Shown: one piece after another, positions 10,116 through 20,675 of the stretch
How positions within the stretch are numbered: the first letter of the stretch is position 1
Layout: every line of letters starts with the position of its first letter
Notes under the pieces: generated by a model
The model's input: only the letters and a program-made list of their open reading frames with translations
Database searches by the model: none
What the model was told of the DNA's origin: nothing
NCBI RefSeq assembly: GCF_947507565.1
Contig: NC_089186.1
Location: forward strand, 310,001-374,000
Reading direction: 5' to 3'
DNA from: Oscarella lobularis
Taxonomy: Eukaryota > Porifera > Homoscleromorpha > Homosclerophorida > Oscarellidae
DNA length: 64,000 bases
Translations under genes and position numbers: made by a program

Positions 10116-10958
10116 TGCTGTGAGTGACATTTAGTGCTTGTTATCTGTTATCCGTGATCCAAATGAGCTTAAACCGATTTTTGTTGTTTTTTGTCTGACT
10201 CTGCTGTAGTAAATGCGATGGTCGTTGTGCACATAGATGAGAAGAAATATATGTTTTGTAATCACGTGATCAAGACGTCTAGGTCTACGACGCTTGCCTG
10301 CAGTTCCCTCTCGTTTTCCGCGATTCTATTCACATCAACGCGTTTATTTGTCATCGAGAAACGGATCGAAATGCTCGATGACCCTCCGCCGACGCCCTCG
10401 ACGCGAAACGAAACCGATCTCTGCCGTCAGACGTGCAAATCGCCGAGCGGGCTATATATGCAGCGTAAGTTGAAAGCGTCATACTTTCTTCTTCACAAAA
10501 GACCTCCATTTCCTTGTGAGATAAGCTTCCATCACGACGGAGTGACGTCACGTCAATGATGTTTTTGTCCTCGATCGCTTCCTTTGACGCTAGCTTCCGT
10601 TTCCACGCTTAGCACTAAATATCGTTGCGGTGACGATCCTAACCCCAAGTAAAAACGTCTGCAGCGCCTGGTATAAATATAATCAGTTTGATCGAGAGGC
10701 CCTATACACTGTAGTTTTGGCTGCGGATGACAATTTTAAAAAATTCGCATGACGCACTTGACTCGCGCCGCTAATCCGTATGCGTGACGTAGGGAGGCGT
10801 CGGATACGAAAGAACAAGCATCTGTTTAAGCCAGTTCAAAGGTCGTCTTTTTTTCCCCCCGATTCGCTTCCTTTTGTTTTCATGTTCGTATCCGTAATTT
10901 CCACCATGAATATGTATAACCTTTCGTCGCCCGCCTTTTTCGGAAGCTAACTGCAAGC

Positions 10959-10966
10959 TATATAAG
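10959..10966 (+). promoter_or_regulatory. TATA box of peptide gene B3
   Basis: TATATAAG in GCAAGCTATATAAGGACG, about 70 bases before the ATG at 11030. Confidence 0.55.
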
Positions 10967-11029
10967 GACGTGTCGCTTGTTTCTAGTCATTTGGGTGACG
11001 TATATCGGAGCTTTGGTTCAACTATTATA

Positions 11030-11299
11030 ATGGGGAAGCCTTCACCTTGTCTTCTACTGGTCTTTGTCGTTATCTGCTATGCAACCGTCGCTGTTGACTG
11101 CCGTTCCGCGAGATCGGTCGGGAGAATAGGTCGTGCCAACGGACCCCTTTTTGGCTCTTTGCCATTCTTTGGTTGCCGAAATGCTTGCCAGAGGATGTGT
11201 GCACAGCACTTCGCTCTTGGCAACTGCTCGATGACCTGCACATGCAACTACGGTCTATTTCGGCTACTGAAATATTCAGTTCAATGCTGCATGGTATAG
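11030..11299 (+). CDS. Secreted cysteine-rich peptide, subfamily B copy 3
   Basis: 89 residues. Signal peptide identical to B1; the mature part carries small insertions (an extra basic-rich stretch before the first cysteine and a longer third loop, C-x8-C) and several substitutions. All eight cysteines are kept: C-x3-C-x3-C-x8-C-x3-C-x-C-x13-CC. It has both an ATG and an intact TATA box, unlike B2. Secreted defence or toxin-like role is inferred from the family features only. Confidence 0.74.
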   Translation: MGKPSPCLLLVFVVICYATVAVDCRSARSVGRIGRANGPLFGSLPFFGCRNACQRMCAQHFALGNCSMTCTCNYGLFRLLKYSVQCCMV

Positions 11300-11584
11300 G
11301 GACAGCTTTTACGAACTTCACTTCTTATTATATTGTACCGTAGCTAAACAGTTTGTTATTAATTACTCGATCGTTTTCGTTGGGCAAACAAAAAAGTGAA
11401 AGCATCTTTCTTTCCATCACTAACATTGATCCGATTGCTCTACGGGCCTTCGCTTAGATATTCTAAGGAAATAAGCGACGCAATTTCTGCGAGAAGCCGA
11501 ATGACGTATATATGGTTTGCATGTCGTCGGAAGCTGGCGCGAATCAAAGTGTTCTTTCAGTCTGACGTTGTCTTGGATCGAGGA

Positions 11585-11813
11585 ATGAGAAAACTGCGTC
11601 TTCTTCAGATTTTCGTTGATGTCTCTATCTATGAAAACTTTCTTGTCTCGAAACGGCCGCCAAGCGAGTTGCATTTTGTTGGATAGACTGAAGTGCAGAA
11701 CTGCCTTTGGTCCGGTATGTGCGTCGCACTGACCCAACTGCTAATCAATTAGCTGCACATGCCGCTCTCACTTTTTTGGTCCTATTATTACGGCATCATG
11801 CTGCTCCGATTAG
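11585..11813 (+). pseudogene. Subfamily C peptide relic, copy 2
   Basis: An ATG at 11585 opens MRKLRLLQIFVDVSIY, clearly related to the A signal peptide. The cysteine region starts at 11694, one base out of frame with it, and runs to TAG at 11811-11813 with the CxC and final CC in place. In-frame stops TGA (11730) and TAA (11742) break it, and the second cysteine is Phe. TGA is shared with copy 1, so inactivation predates the duplication. Confidence 0.65.
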
Positions 11814-12135
11814 ACCACTTTGCTGCGCGTGACAACGCCTGACAAATGAACGATATCATCATGACTTACTGCTACGATTAGCGTTGACTCGATATACATG
11901 TATACACAAGGCCGGTTGGCTAGCATCTATATGACCACGACTCACACTCTTTCTCGTTGTTGATTAACTTGATTTATTAGACCCAGATCATCGCTACGAC
12001 CCTCTAGCAGTCGAATTTGATGCTATAGGTCGGTGAATTATTTAATCGACAAACACGGCCGCTAAAACCGCGTTTCTTATGAAGTAACTAATAATTGGTG
12101 GTTTTTGATCACGTGATATTGGATTTTGTAAACGC
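11814..12135. other. Intergenic segment
   Basis: No coding or structural signal recognised. Confidence 0.5.
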
Positions 12136-12245
12136 GTGCTATCGTTTCCAACGTTTCTGCTCGTTTTCTGCAATGCTCTTTATGCGAATGCATTTCTTTC
12201 TTGTCGAGTAAATGTTCAGTGGTCTTTCAATACATTGATTTTCTT

Positions 12246-12793
12246 TTCTTCTAGTCGAACGACAGTTCCTTTGGAGTTGCGAAGGCAATGGACATTTTGG
12301 CCTGATTACACGGAGATCGACCCGTCGTCGAGGGCGATTTGCGTCGACGGCGAAATTGGAACAGTGAACAAGACCTATCGAGAAGTGAGTCTCTTCCACC
12401 TTAGTATGGCTTACACTTTGGCCGAATGTCAGTTCTCAGGTTTTGCAAGGCGCACCGAAGGAGTGGTTCGATCAGCAGTGGCACCAAGTGAAAAAAGTGA
12501 TGAAGCGTTGGATGGACGAACTGGACGACGGAGCCGGTTTGTAAATAATAGTTTGGGCATTATTAATTAATAGCCAATTACGTACTTTTAGGCGTCATTC
12601 GAGGAGCTCAACCCAATACGTACGATTGTGCTATATACGGCGTGAATACCTTCATTGGAACGCAGTATCTCTGCGCATTGAGGTACGTAGTAGTATCGCT
12701 TTTTCAATTAAAAATTTATTGGATTATTTTTATCTAGAGCCGCTGAGGAAATGGCCAAGCTTCAAGGCGACACCGTATGTATTTTATTGAGTA
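12246..12793 (+). pseudogene. Internal GH116 glucosidase fragment
   Basis: Matches 27490-28048 of the intact GH116 gene, including the exon coding [11 protein letters not shown], the intron with TTTGTAAATAATAGTTTGGGC and the exon coding [19 protein letters not shown]. Extra bases in the first intron and no upstream or downstream GH116 exons. It ends abruptly at about 12793, where kinase sequence begins. Confidence 0.85.
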
Positions 12794-12796
12794 CCA

Positions 12797-14018
12797 GGGG
12801 CACTCCGATGTAAGGAATGTCCCAACAAATTGATAACAGCAGCAAATGGCTCAACGTCGATCAAAAATTGTACGTGTGATCCAAATGCTTGTTACCACGG
12901 CTACTGCATACCTCGCTCTGACTACACAACAGTTTGTAAGTGCAATTCTGGATTTACGGGAACAAACTGCCAATATCCTACGCAGTTTCTTATCGGATCA
13001 GGAATAGTCGCAATGATACTTGTACTTATTGCGGTCGTCTACTGCGTCAAAAATATAAGAAGACATCAGATGGTGGCATACAGTAAAGAGGAACAATTGC
13101 AAGAAACACAATTAGTATTAAATCAAGCAGAGAAAACACTGACGAAACTGTCGAACATTTGGTCGGTCGACAACGTCGAGATTGTCTTCTTGAATGTTAT
13201 TGGATATGGGTCATTTGGCGAGGTGCGGAGCGCCGAGTATCGCGATCAAATCGTCGCCGTCAAAGTGCTCAAAATCAAAGCCGACGATTGCACCGACGAA
13301 CAACTGCAAGACTTCAACGACGAAAGTGAGCTTCTAAGATCGATCTTTCACGCCAACATCGTCCAGTTCATCGGGACCGGAATGAACGTCGAAGGCAAGC
13401 CATTCATTGTGCTCGAGTACATGGAACGGGGATCGGTGCGCCACGATTTGGACGCCAACTATGCCCACACGCAAATGGAACGAAACCTTCATGCAGGTCA
13501 AATACTCTCTCGACGCCGCTAAGGGTATGCGTCATCTGCACGCAATCGGCCAAATGCATCGCGATCTCAAGTGCGACAATTTGCTCATCAGCGATCGCGG
13601 AGTCGTCAAAGTGGCCGATCTGGGATGCTCGAAACTCGTGCCTAAGATCGAAGGTGATGGAAATGCGAGAGGAACACGGGCTGTAGGCACAGCTCTTTTT
13701 AGAGCACCCGAAATAATTCGAGGAAGGAACTACGACTCGTCGGTGGACGTGTACAGCTACGGAATTGCCTTGTGGGAAATCCAAACGGCGAAGCATCCTT
13801 ACTTTGATAAATTGAAACCGGGCGTCACAGTGAGAGATATTTTGGATCGAGTCGTTGGAGAAGAACTTCGTCCCGAGTTTCCAGCCTATTGCGATGAAGA
13901 TATGATAGAGCTCACTAAGTCATGCTGGCAAATAAGTCCCTTTCGGCGGCCTACATTTGACGAGATTGTTCTCAAGTTGGAGGCAATTTGTTTTCGCGAC
14001 CGAATCGGTAAGATGTAG
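12797..14018 (+). pseudogene. EGF-TM-TKL-like kinase, 5' truncated and frameshifted
   Basis: From the 5' end: a cysteine pair, an EGF-like module (CxC...GYC....CKCNSGFTGTNC), a transmembrane helix (about 12990-13050), a juxtamembrane segment, then a kinase domain. N-lobe: GYGSFGEV loop and VAVK lysine. C-lobe: HRDLKCDNLL catalytic loop, DLG in place of DFG, a GTALFRAPEI activation segment and WEIQTAKHPY. HRDLKxDN and DLG suggest the TKL (tyrosine-kinase-like) group rather than true tyrosine kinases. Between LDANY (13461) and KWNETF the frame shifts by one base with no room for an intron, so the kinase cannot be made whole. The extracellular N-terminus and signal peptide are missing; a GH116 fragment occupies that place. 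Confidence 0.75.
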
Positions 14019-14059
14019 TTTAGTTATTTGAGCCAAACATACTGTATAAGTACAGTACG

Positions 14060-14084
14060 TAGATATACATATATATATATATAA
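14060..14084. repeat. AT dinucleotide microsatellite
   Basis: Run of alternating AT in the 14019-14496 intergenic stretch, which shows nothing else. Confidence 0.7.
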
Positions 14085-14496
14085 TGTAGTATCAGGGAGC
14101 TATATAGGGGTCCTGCAGCGGCAAACCATAATGATTCTGCAAGTAATTAAATATTGGTTGAAGTGAGAGTGCTTTACGTTTAGTGTTGCGAGAATTTCGA
14201 TGAGCCGACGCCCACGTGCAGGAAACTTGGAGTTGCAACGAGTTAAGGTGTTTTAAGCCAAAAACTTGAATCACAGCTAATGCTTCTGTCGCTGCTGCTA
14301 CATGGTATGACGCATGGTTTATTGTTGTGTTACACTGGAAAGTTGATGTTGTTATGCACTAAGGAGCCCTCAGCGCTAGACCCTGCAATAACATAACACG
14401 CACATGCACACCAGGTCTCTCAGTGCAAGCGTTACACATGGTGTGTCCAGCTGCCTAAAAATAGTTCTTGCTGTACTTAGCGTGCGCACTGCGAAA

Positions 14497-17076
14497 ATGT
14501 CCGACGATTTGCGTTCCACCGCGCTCCTGGCTGCCCTAATGGGCGGTGTTCTTGTGACAAGGCTCCTCAAAGGCTATCTGGACGACTATCTAACCGAGAG
14601 GCGCGCGAAGCAACTGTACGCCGATAAAAGAGAGGAAGTGGAGAAAGCGCGTCGAGCGGCCTATGAACGCGTCCAGCGCTATTCGGACGACGAATTGACG
14701 CAGAAAGACGCCAGAGAACTACTCGACGCGCTCAAAAGAGGCGAAACGAGCGCCGTGCGAACAGTCAGAGCGTTTCTATCGAAGGTAGAGAACGTCACGT
14801 GACCAAACATGCGTTGCTAACCATTGCGTCGCCGCTACACTGTAGGCGTTGACGGTGAGCGAGGAACTGAATTGTGTGGTCGAACCGATCAAAGAAGCGG
14901 AAGTAAGTTTTTAATTAATTAATTAATTAATTGAAATTTAGGTGTGTTGATAATTATTAATAAGGCGACAGCGGCTGAGCTGGACAAGCAATTCTCTGAC
15001 AGTGGAAAGTCGTCAGATGGCTTAGGTCAATTGCATGGAATTCCCATATCCCTGAAGGAGAGCATTGACGTCAAGGTTCGTATGTCTTTGAGATGACTAA
15101 TAGGTTTCGACTTTTTTTCCAACAGGGTTACGACTCTACAATGGGTCTAGGTAAATTTTGCTTTCATCCAGCGGAGGAAGACGCTGTCATCGTCCAAGTC
15201 ATCAAGAAACAGGTAGAGCTCTAGTAGAGTGCAATAGGCTTGCCATGGAAGATACTGCAATTGGATTCCTACATTACTCTTCCTTTTCTTTTACACCAGG
15301 GAGGAATTCCCTTTGTGAAAACCAACGTGCCTCAGTGCCTCTTCACGTACACAGCAGTATTGACCAAAGAGAGAGAATATTCTGATTTCCTTTTTACCCT
15401 TCAGCATGGAATGCTCCAATCCGATATTCGGCGAAACCCTCGGTCCCATTCGTCCCGATCGTTCGTGCGGCGGTTCGACGGGCGGCGAAGCGGCGCTCCT
15501 CGCTCGCCACGGCTCGCCGCTCGGCATCGGAACCGACGTTGCGGGAAGCATTCGCTTTCCGTCGCACTTCAGCGGAATATGCGGTCTCAAAGTGACGCAG
15601 AACCGACTCAGGTAATTCAATTAAAATTTATAATTTAATTAAAAATTTTAATTAAATTAATAGTTTGAGAGGATTTGTTAGTTCGTTTGGCGGTCAAGTG
15701 GGAGGTAGGTCATTTGGCGCGTCGAGTTGGAGAGGATTCACTCGAGTTTTGTCGATAGTCGCTCGTACGAACGGTCCCATGGCTCGTGACGTCGACGGTC
15801 TCGCCTTGCTCATGCGAGCTCTCCTCGTTCCCGAGATGTGGCGTCTTGATCCGCTCGTACCTCCCATGCCCTTTCGCGAAGACGTAGGCTTAGACTATAG
15901 ACCGAGTTCTTGACGTTACGCGCGCTCGCAGATCTACGGCAGCGCCGAGCGTCTGCGCATCGGGTACTATGACTTCGACGGGTTACTGCGCGCCTCTCCG
16001 GCTTGCTCTCGCGCGGTTGCCGTGGCTAAGGACGCTCTCACTTCAGCTGGGCACAAGGTGCGCTTGAAAACGAGGCTGAGCGTCTTTGCATTCACTCTTT
16101 CTAAACTAGTTGGTTCCCTTGGATCATCCACCAGCGTTTAATCTGTGTCTGTTGTACTTTGAGAATTTTTGTGCCGACGGTGGATCGAATTTCGTGAATT
16201 TGCTGTACTGTGTAGTAAGAGGTGATTTCGGTGCAGTCATCGTCTTCGTTTAGGTCTGGAGAAGTGGTCGATTCTACTCTGGAATCGATTCGAAAGTTCT
16301 TGCTCGTTCCGCCTTTTCTCAAATATCTCTATCGAGCATTCAAAAAAGGCTACGACGTAAGTCTTGAGCCGCAAATAACTTCGAAATCTTTATAAATCGC
16401 CTTCTTAAAAAGTCACATAGGATAGTCACTCTCATGAATGCATCAGAACCATTGTAAAAAAGAACTGCATAGGTAGTGAGTGACTAACGCTCGTTTTTCT
16501 CCTCACAGGAGTGCCTGCGGCTATATGAACTTGCAAAAATGTCGCCAAGTATACAAATACCCTTATATTTCTTTATTAATTATTTGTGGTTACGCCGGTT
16601 CAGTCTTACATCCAAGTCGTTCTTGATCAGTGGTCAAAGGCAGACGTTGACGCTGTCATCTGTCCAGTCAGTGCCATCCCAGCACCCATCCTCAAACAGT
16701 CATCGAAAATTTCAGGTAAAGTTTCTCCCTCTAATCCTTCGTCTTCTTGACGCATAGTCGTCGTCTTGTACAGCGGCTTCGTGCTACTCCTTGATCTACA
16801 GCATACTCAACTTTCCGGCTGGAGTCGTGCCCGTTACCACGGTAACGGAAGACGACGAGGAGAACCTGAAGAGTCGCAAGTGGCGAATCGACGACGCGTG
16901 GGACGAAGCAGTTCGAGAGGCAGGCACTAGAACATGCACTAGATATTCCTAACGGACTTAGTATAGGTCTCATTGGGGGCCGAGGGACTTCCCGTTGGGG
17001 TCCAGATAGTCGCTCGTCCATGGCAGGAAGAGATGTGCCTTCGAGTGATGAAGGACATCGAAGCGAACGTCAAATG
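14497..17076 (+). CDS. Fatty-acid amide hydrolase-like amidase
   Basis: FAAH hydrolyses fatty-acid amides such as anandamide at membranes. Exons read by eye: 14497-14784, 14846-14902, 14965-15075, 15126-15212, 15300-15346, 15405-15611, 15664-15883, 15932-16057, 16110-16204, 16254-16356, then further exons to the TGA at 17074-17076. An N-terminal hydrophobic helix (LLAALMGGVLVTRLL) fits the membrane anchor of FAAH. The amidase triad is present: Lys in ISLKESIDVKGYDST, the first Ser of GGSTGGEAALL, and Ser in GTDVAGSIRFPS. C-terminal blocks NFPAGVVPVTTVT and GLPVGVQIVARPWQEEMC are strongly conserved. The junctions around 16545-16610 and 16900-16965 could not be placed cleanly (the latter may use an unusual donor), so integrity there is unproven. 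The whole coding length matches the family. Confidence 0.88.
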
Positions 17077-17248
17077 AACGATGGAACAAGTTTCATTCAT
17101 TCAAAAAGCGATGCCGGTATCGATGAATATTTTTTAGACACTTTTGTCGAAACATCGAGCGACTGAGAATGAGAACACGTCACTAGTAAGTGATACACAT
17201 GCGTCAGTTAAGCAGGAAGGCTTCCAGTTTTCTTTTTCGCTCTCTTTA

Positions 17249-17546
17249 TCATCTCGTCGGTGAGTCCAGTCCCAGCCACATGCAGAAATCAATAAAGTAA
17301 TACGACAGGTTCAACAATTCCGGGCCGAATTCGCTCGTTCGATAGTCGTAGGGAAGTGATGCCGACTCCTCCGTGTAGCGCGTAGAAAAGTAGGAAAACG
17401 CACGAGTAGAGTTTGAGTCGGAATAGGAGGGTGGCGCCGACGTGGAGAAGGCTGAAGATGGCGACGTTTCTCCACACGATTTTCGCTTCGAATGGCGCGT
17501 TTGACGGCGGGGGAAGCGTCGGCTTCGACTTCGACGCGTCTGCCAT
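17249..17546 (-). pseudogene. Stearoyl-CoA desaturase relic with core deleted
   Basis: On the minus strand the N-terminal desaturase block (KIVWRNVAIFSLLHVGA, first membrane helix, GGVGIT) runs straight into the C-terminal block (LPYDYRTSEFG, YYFIDFCMWLGLDSPTR) in another frame. The central part, with all three histidine boxes that hold the di-iron centre, is absent. A further frameshift near the end separates the usual basic tail. It cannot be an active delta-9 desaturase. Confidence 0.8.
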
Positions 17547-17559
17547 TGCGCGTGTGAGT

Positions 17560-17860
17560 CTTCACTCAAATTGCGCACCGAAGACGGCCCTGTAAGCTGG
17601 CCGCAACCAGCAACGCCTTGCAAGATAATCTGGTGCCAGAAAACGGGCGTTACTACTTAGAGAACCGCTTGTCTTGCCTCGCCGCTTTTTTCCGTAAAGT
17701 GCACATGGCGGCCGGGCCGGCCCCCTCCTTCAACCGCGCGTGCATCCACTCGCTGGCGAGCAATCGCGAGCCCTACGCAATCGCCAGTGCTTGCATACTA
17801 TTCTCGTGTACTTTTACAAGAATGTCTTGGCGTTGGCGTTCTCTTCTTTGAAGTGAATGG
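17560..17860. repeat. Copy of the 21235-21520 segment
   Basis: Closely similar to the bases downstream of the intact claudin-like gene (shared CAACGCCTTGCAAGA and GTGCATCCACTCGCTGGCGA). It shows that this pseudogene belt was copied together with its flank. Confidence 0.8.
17737..17790. repeat. Dispersed repeat with internal palindrome (copy 1)
   Basis: GCGCGTGCATCCACTCGCTG and following bases recur at 21399-21455 and, inverted, at 36170-36229. The core CTCGCTGGCGAG is self-complementary. Confidence 0.6.
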
Positions 17861-17989
17861 AGACAAAAGTGCACGCAGCTTTGCAATCTCTGTAGCGTAC
17901 GTTCCTAATATCTACAACCAACGCAAAGAACTCAAACAAACACATCTCATGCAAATAATCAGCAGACGAACAGTAAGCGAAGAAAGGGT

Positions 17990-18190
17990 AGAGTCATCAG
18001 GCCAGTTGATCGTAGGAGCCGCCCCTGCTGAGGCGACGATTCACGCACAAGAAAATAGCGGCTTCTGCAAGCCGAGGATGAAGGAGTATCCGAGTGAAGC
18101 GCCCCTTTCGAATGGTACCTCTGCAGCATAGACAGCCAAGGCGATGATATAAAAAAGAGCTGTAGAAACGCAAGTGCACGACCAACGCCG
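17990..18190 (-). pseudogene. Claudin-like last-exon relic (copy a)
   Basis: Reads ...FLCVNRRLSRGGSYDQLA on the minus strand, matching the C-terminus of the intact gene at 21.7 kb, but a deletion removes most of the fourth membrane helix and there are no upstream exons. Confidence 0.75.
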
Positions 18191-19081
18191 TTCGCTATTC
18201 ATCGGAGGTACGCATTTATTCGTGAGAAAAAAGTGGTCTTTTATTAAAAACGTGGCGTGGGTGCAGGGTGCTTGGACGGGTCTGGAGTATCCGTTCGCTG
18301 CTCAATGTTTGTACGCTGGCCTAGATGACGTCTTCCTTCAAGGTTCGTAGACTAAGTTTCTGCTAAGCGTTGTTGGTATCTGAGTTTGTGTGACGTAGTT
18401 CTTACTGAGGCTAGAGCGAAGTACGACGGCACTCGACGCAGTCCGTGGAATGAAATCGAGTGTGGGGATCACTACTCGAGACCATGTCCGCTCTACAGCT
18501 CTTCGAAGTCGCGTCAGGAATCGTATGTTTACTTTTGAGAATTAAATAATTATTTATTTAAATTTAATTAAATAATTAATTGATTATTTAAATAATCAAG
18601 GGAATGAGTTTTTTTGTTTTGTAGACGTGGAGCTTTGTTTCGGTTCCGAACGTGAAAGCCGTTGCTGTGAATTTGTCGTTTGCACCTCGATTGACGTTTA
18701 CGAACTACCGAGGGTTTTTCATTCTGGCGACGTGCTACGGCCAGTACGTGCAAATTGGAGACGCGAATCTCGCCTCGGGAACCGCTCAGGTCATTTTTAA
18801 CGTTATCTGTAGTCAGTGTAAATGGCAATGTTCTCTAGGTTTCTGTAACTGAAGGGGACCTCGTGCTGAACCAACTCCAGATCAAATCGACTGCTTCTGC
18901 TGCTACAGCAACGGTTTCTCACAAGCCAGTGGAGGCCAAAGTTTCTCAGGTATTCATTGAACGCGTTTTCCTATCGGCTGATGTTTCATTTGTTCTTAGA
19001 ATGAAGGAGTGCTGACTTTGGCTTTTACGGCTCCAGTGGCCTTGCATACTAGTGAGGCAATCGCGATCAACATTGGATGAG
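18190..19081 (+). pseudogene. GH116 3'-end copy
   Basis: Matches 28530-29441 of the intact GH116 gene, with the blocks [28 protein letters not shown] and [19 protein letters not shown]. One C is missing at the GACCATG site (CACCATG region near 18480; parent has GACCCATG), which shifts the frame. No 5' exons. Confidence 0.85.
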
Positions 19082-19259
19082 CGTTCGAAGACGACACCAA
19101 TTTTTTCTTTTCACCTATCTTTTATTTTTTACGTTTTTTATTCACGTTACAACGTATCAGGCTGCGTTCTACAATCAACGAAGAAAGGTAAACTACGTAA
19201 GATACTGAGGGCACGTAGAAAAAATATTTCAAAATTAAATCAAAGAAGGTACGTACGTA

Positions 19260-20602
19260 TTACTTTTCTAATTTCTCTGGGACTAGGTCAGCCAATTCTT
19301 TAGGCGTGACGTTGCCCCCGGTGACCACAGCGACGACCTTGCAATTATCAATATTGGGGATCTTGTCGGACAGAATAGCCGCCACTGCCGCCGCGCCTGA
19401 AGGCTCAGCAACGAGCCCAGCGCCAAATAGGACTCGAACAGCACTACAAGTAAAATTCAATAATTAATCAGAATATATTTCGTCATGCGTTCTTACTGTT
19501 GAATTTGCTCGTCCGTAACCAGGACCACGTCTTCGACGAAACGCTTTACAAACTCAAAGCAATTTTTACCTAAAATAGGAGAGCCTATTACTCACTCACT
19601 CACTCAAGGAAGAGAGCAAACAGTTTCACCTGCAAATGGTAGAGCCAATCCAGCTGCAATCGTTTTCGTGGGCGTTATAGAAACCGCCTTGCCTTCCTTG
19701 CAGATCAAATACATTGAAGGAGCTACAAACAGGTAATTTTATTTATTTCATTGATTATTTAATCTCGGTGTGACCGGCCTGCTTCAGGTTCAACGGCAAA
19801 TATTCAGTTTAATAGCCGCCGCTAGTCCAGACACGAGACCGCCGCCGCAACATACCACCACCAGACCAGCATTAGAAACATCTTCAAGTATCTCATATCC
19901 ACAACTAAGAGTCAATGATTAATTAAATAATGATTTTATTAAGATCAGACCTGCCGTAACCCAGCATCAGATGAACGTCATCGAAGGGATGCAACAGAGT
20001 CATGCCATCATCTTCGACGTGACGATTGACGGCAGTCATCAATTCCGTTGCAGGCATGCGTTCGACGTCGAGACCAAAACTCTGCGTGGGCGTGGTATGA
20101 GACCAGGAAATAGGTAAGAGAGTTTGGTAAAATACCTCGATTAGTTCTGCGCGACTTATTGGCGCGTTTTCCGGCATGCATACGACGCCTTGCAGGCGAT
20201 TGGCTCGCAACGCCTGAGCGAAGGCTCGGCCGTAATTCCCCGCCGACATCGTCACTAACTTGCGACTTCCGTCGAGAACGGACGGGGGAACGTGCGCCAG
20301 CTGGTTCGCCAGTCCGCGCATCTTGAACGAGCCTATAAGAGCGCTCACGTAAACAAATTTCCCGTAACCGGAAAAAGAGGCAGCGAGACTCTCGCGGTCC
20401 GTTACGGCGTCCTACCGCTTCGTTGCATGCTCTCCAGCTTGAGATGAAGTTCGATATTGCGTCGCTTCAGCGTCGGATCGAGCCGATCCTCGACGGCTCG
20501 CGCGAGAGGCGTTCGCACCGTAAACGGGCTCTCGTCCACAACAACTCGCGCACGCTGTAAGCTTTTTGTCGATACGCTGACGCCGTCCACTGCGAAGCTC
20601 AT
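19260..20602 (-). pseudogene. Serine-racemase-like copy 1, frame broken
   Basis: All exons of the intact copy at 29.6-31.0 kb are present in the same order, including GSFKMRGL with the PLP lysine and VVTGGNVTPKELADL. In the exon with the glycine loop (CCGGGLVSG) a 20-base deletion near 19805 breaks the frame, and the following donor GCAGGTCGG is GCAGGCCGG. Both faults point to a dead gene. Confidence 0.8.
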
Positions 20603-20675
20603 CGTCGAGAAGCCGAGGGCGGATTTGTTCCTCTAACGCACGCTTTATCTTCGCCACGTCCTCCTCCTTTTCTCC

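Noticed and set aside
4707-11299. Calling the peptides defensins
   Set aside because: C-x3-C and C-x-C are suggestive, but the extra C-x3-C and the terminal CC do not match any defensin class I can name with confidence.
14060-14084. CRISPR or satellite array
   Set aside because: Only a short AT microsatellite; no spaced direct repeats of CRISPR type occur anywhere in the window, as expected for an animal genome.
17249-17623. 124-residue minus-strand frame rich in Arg and Ser
   Set aside because: It is the other frame of the desaturase relic and its flanking repeat; only its last 35 codons match a known protein, and they do so as part of the relic.
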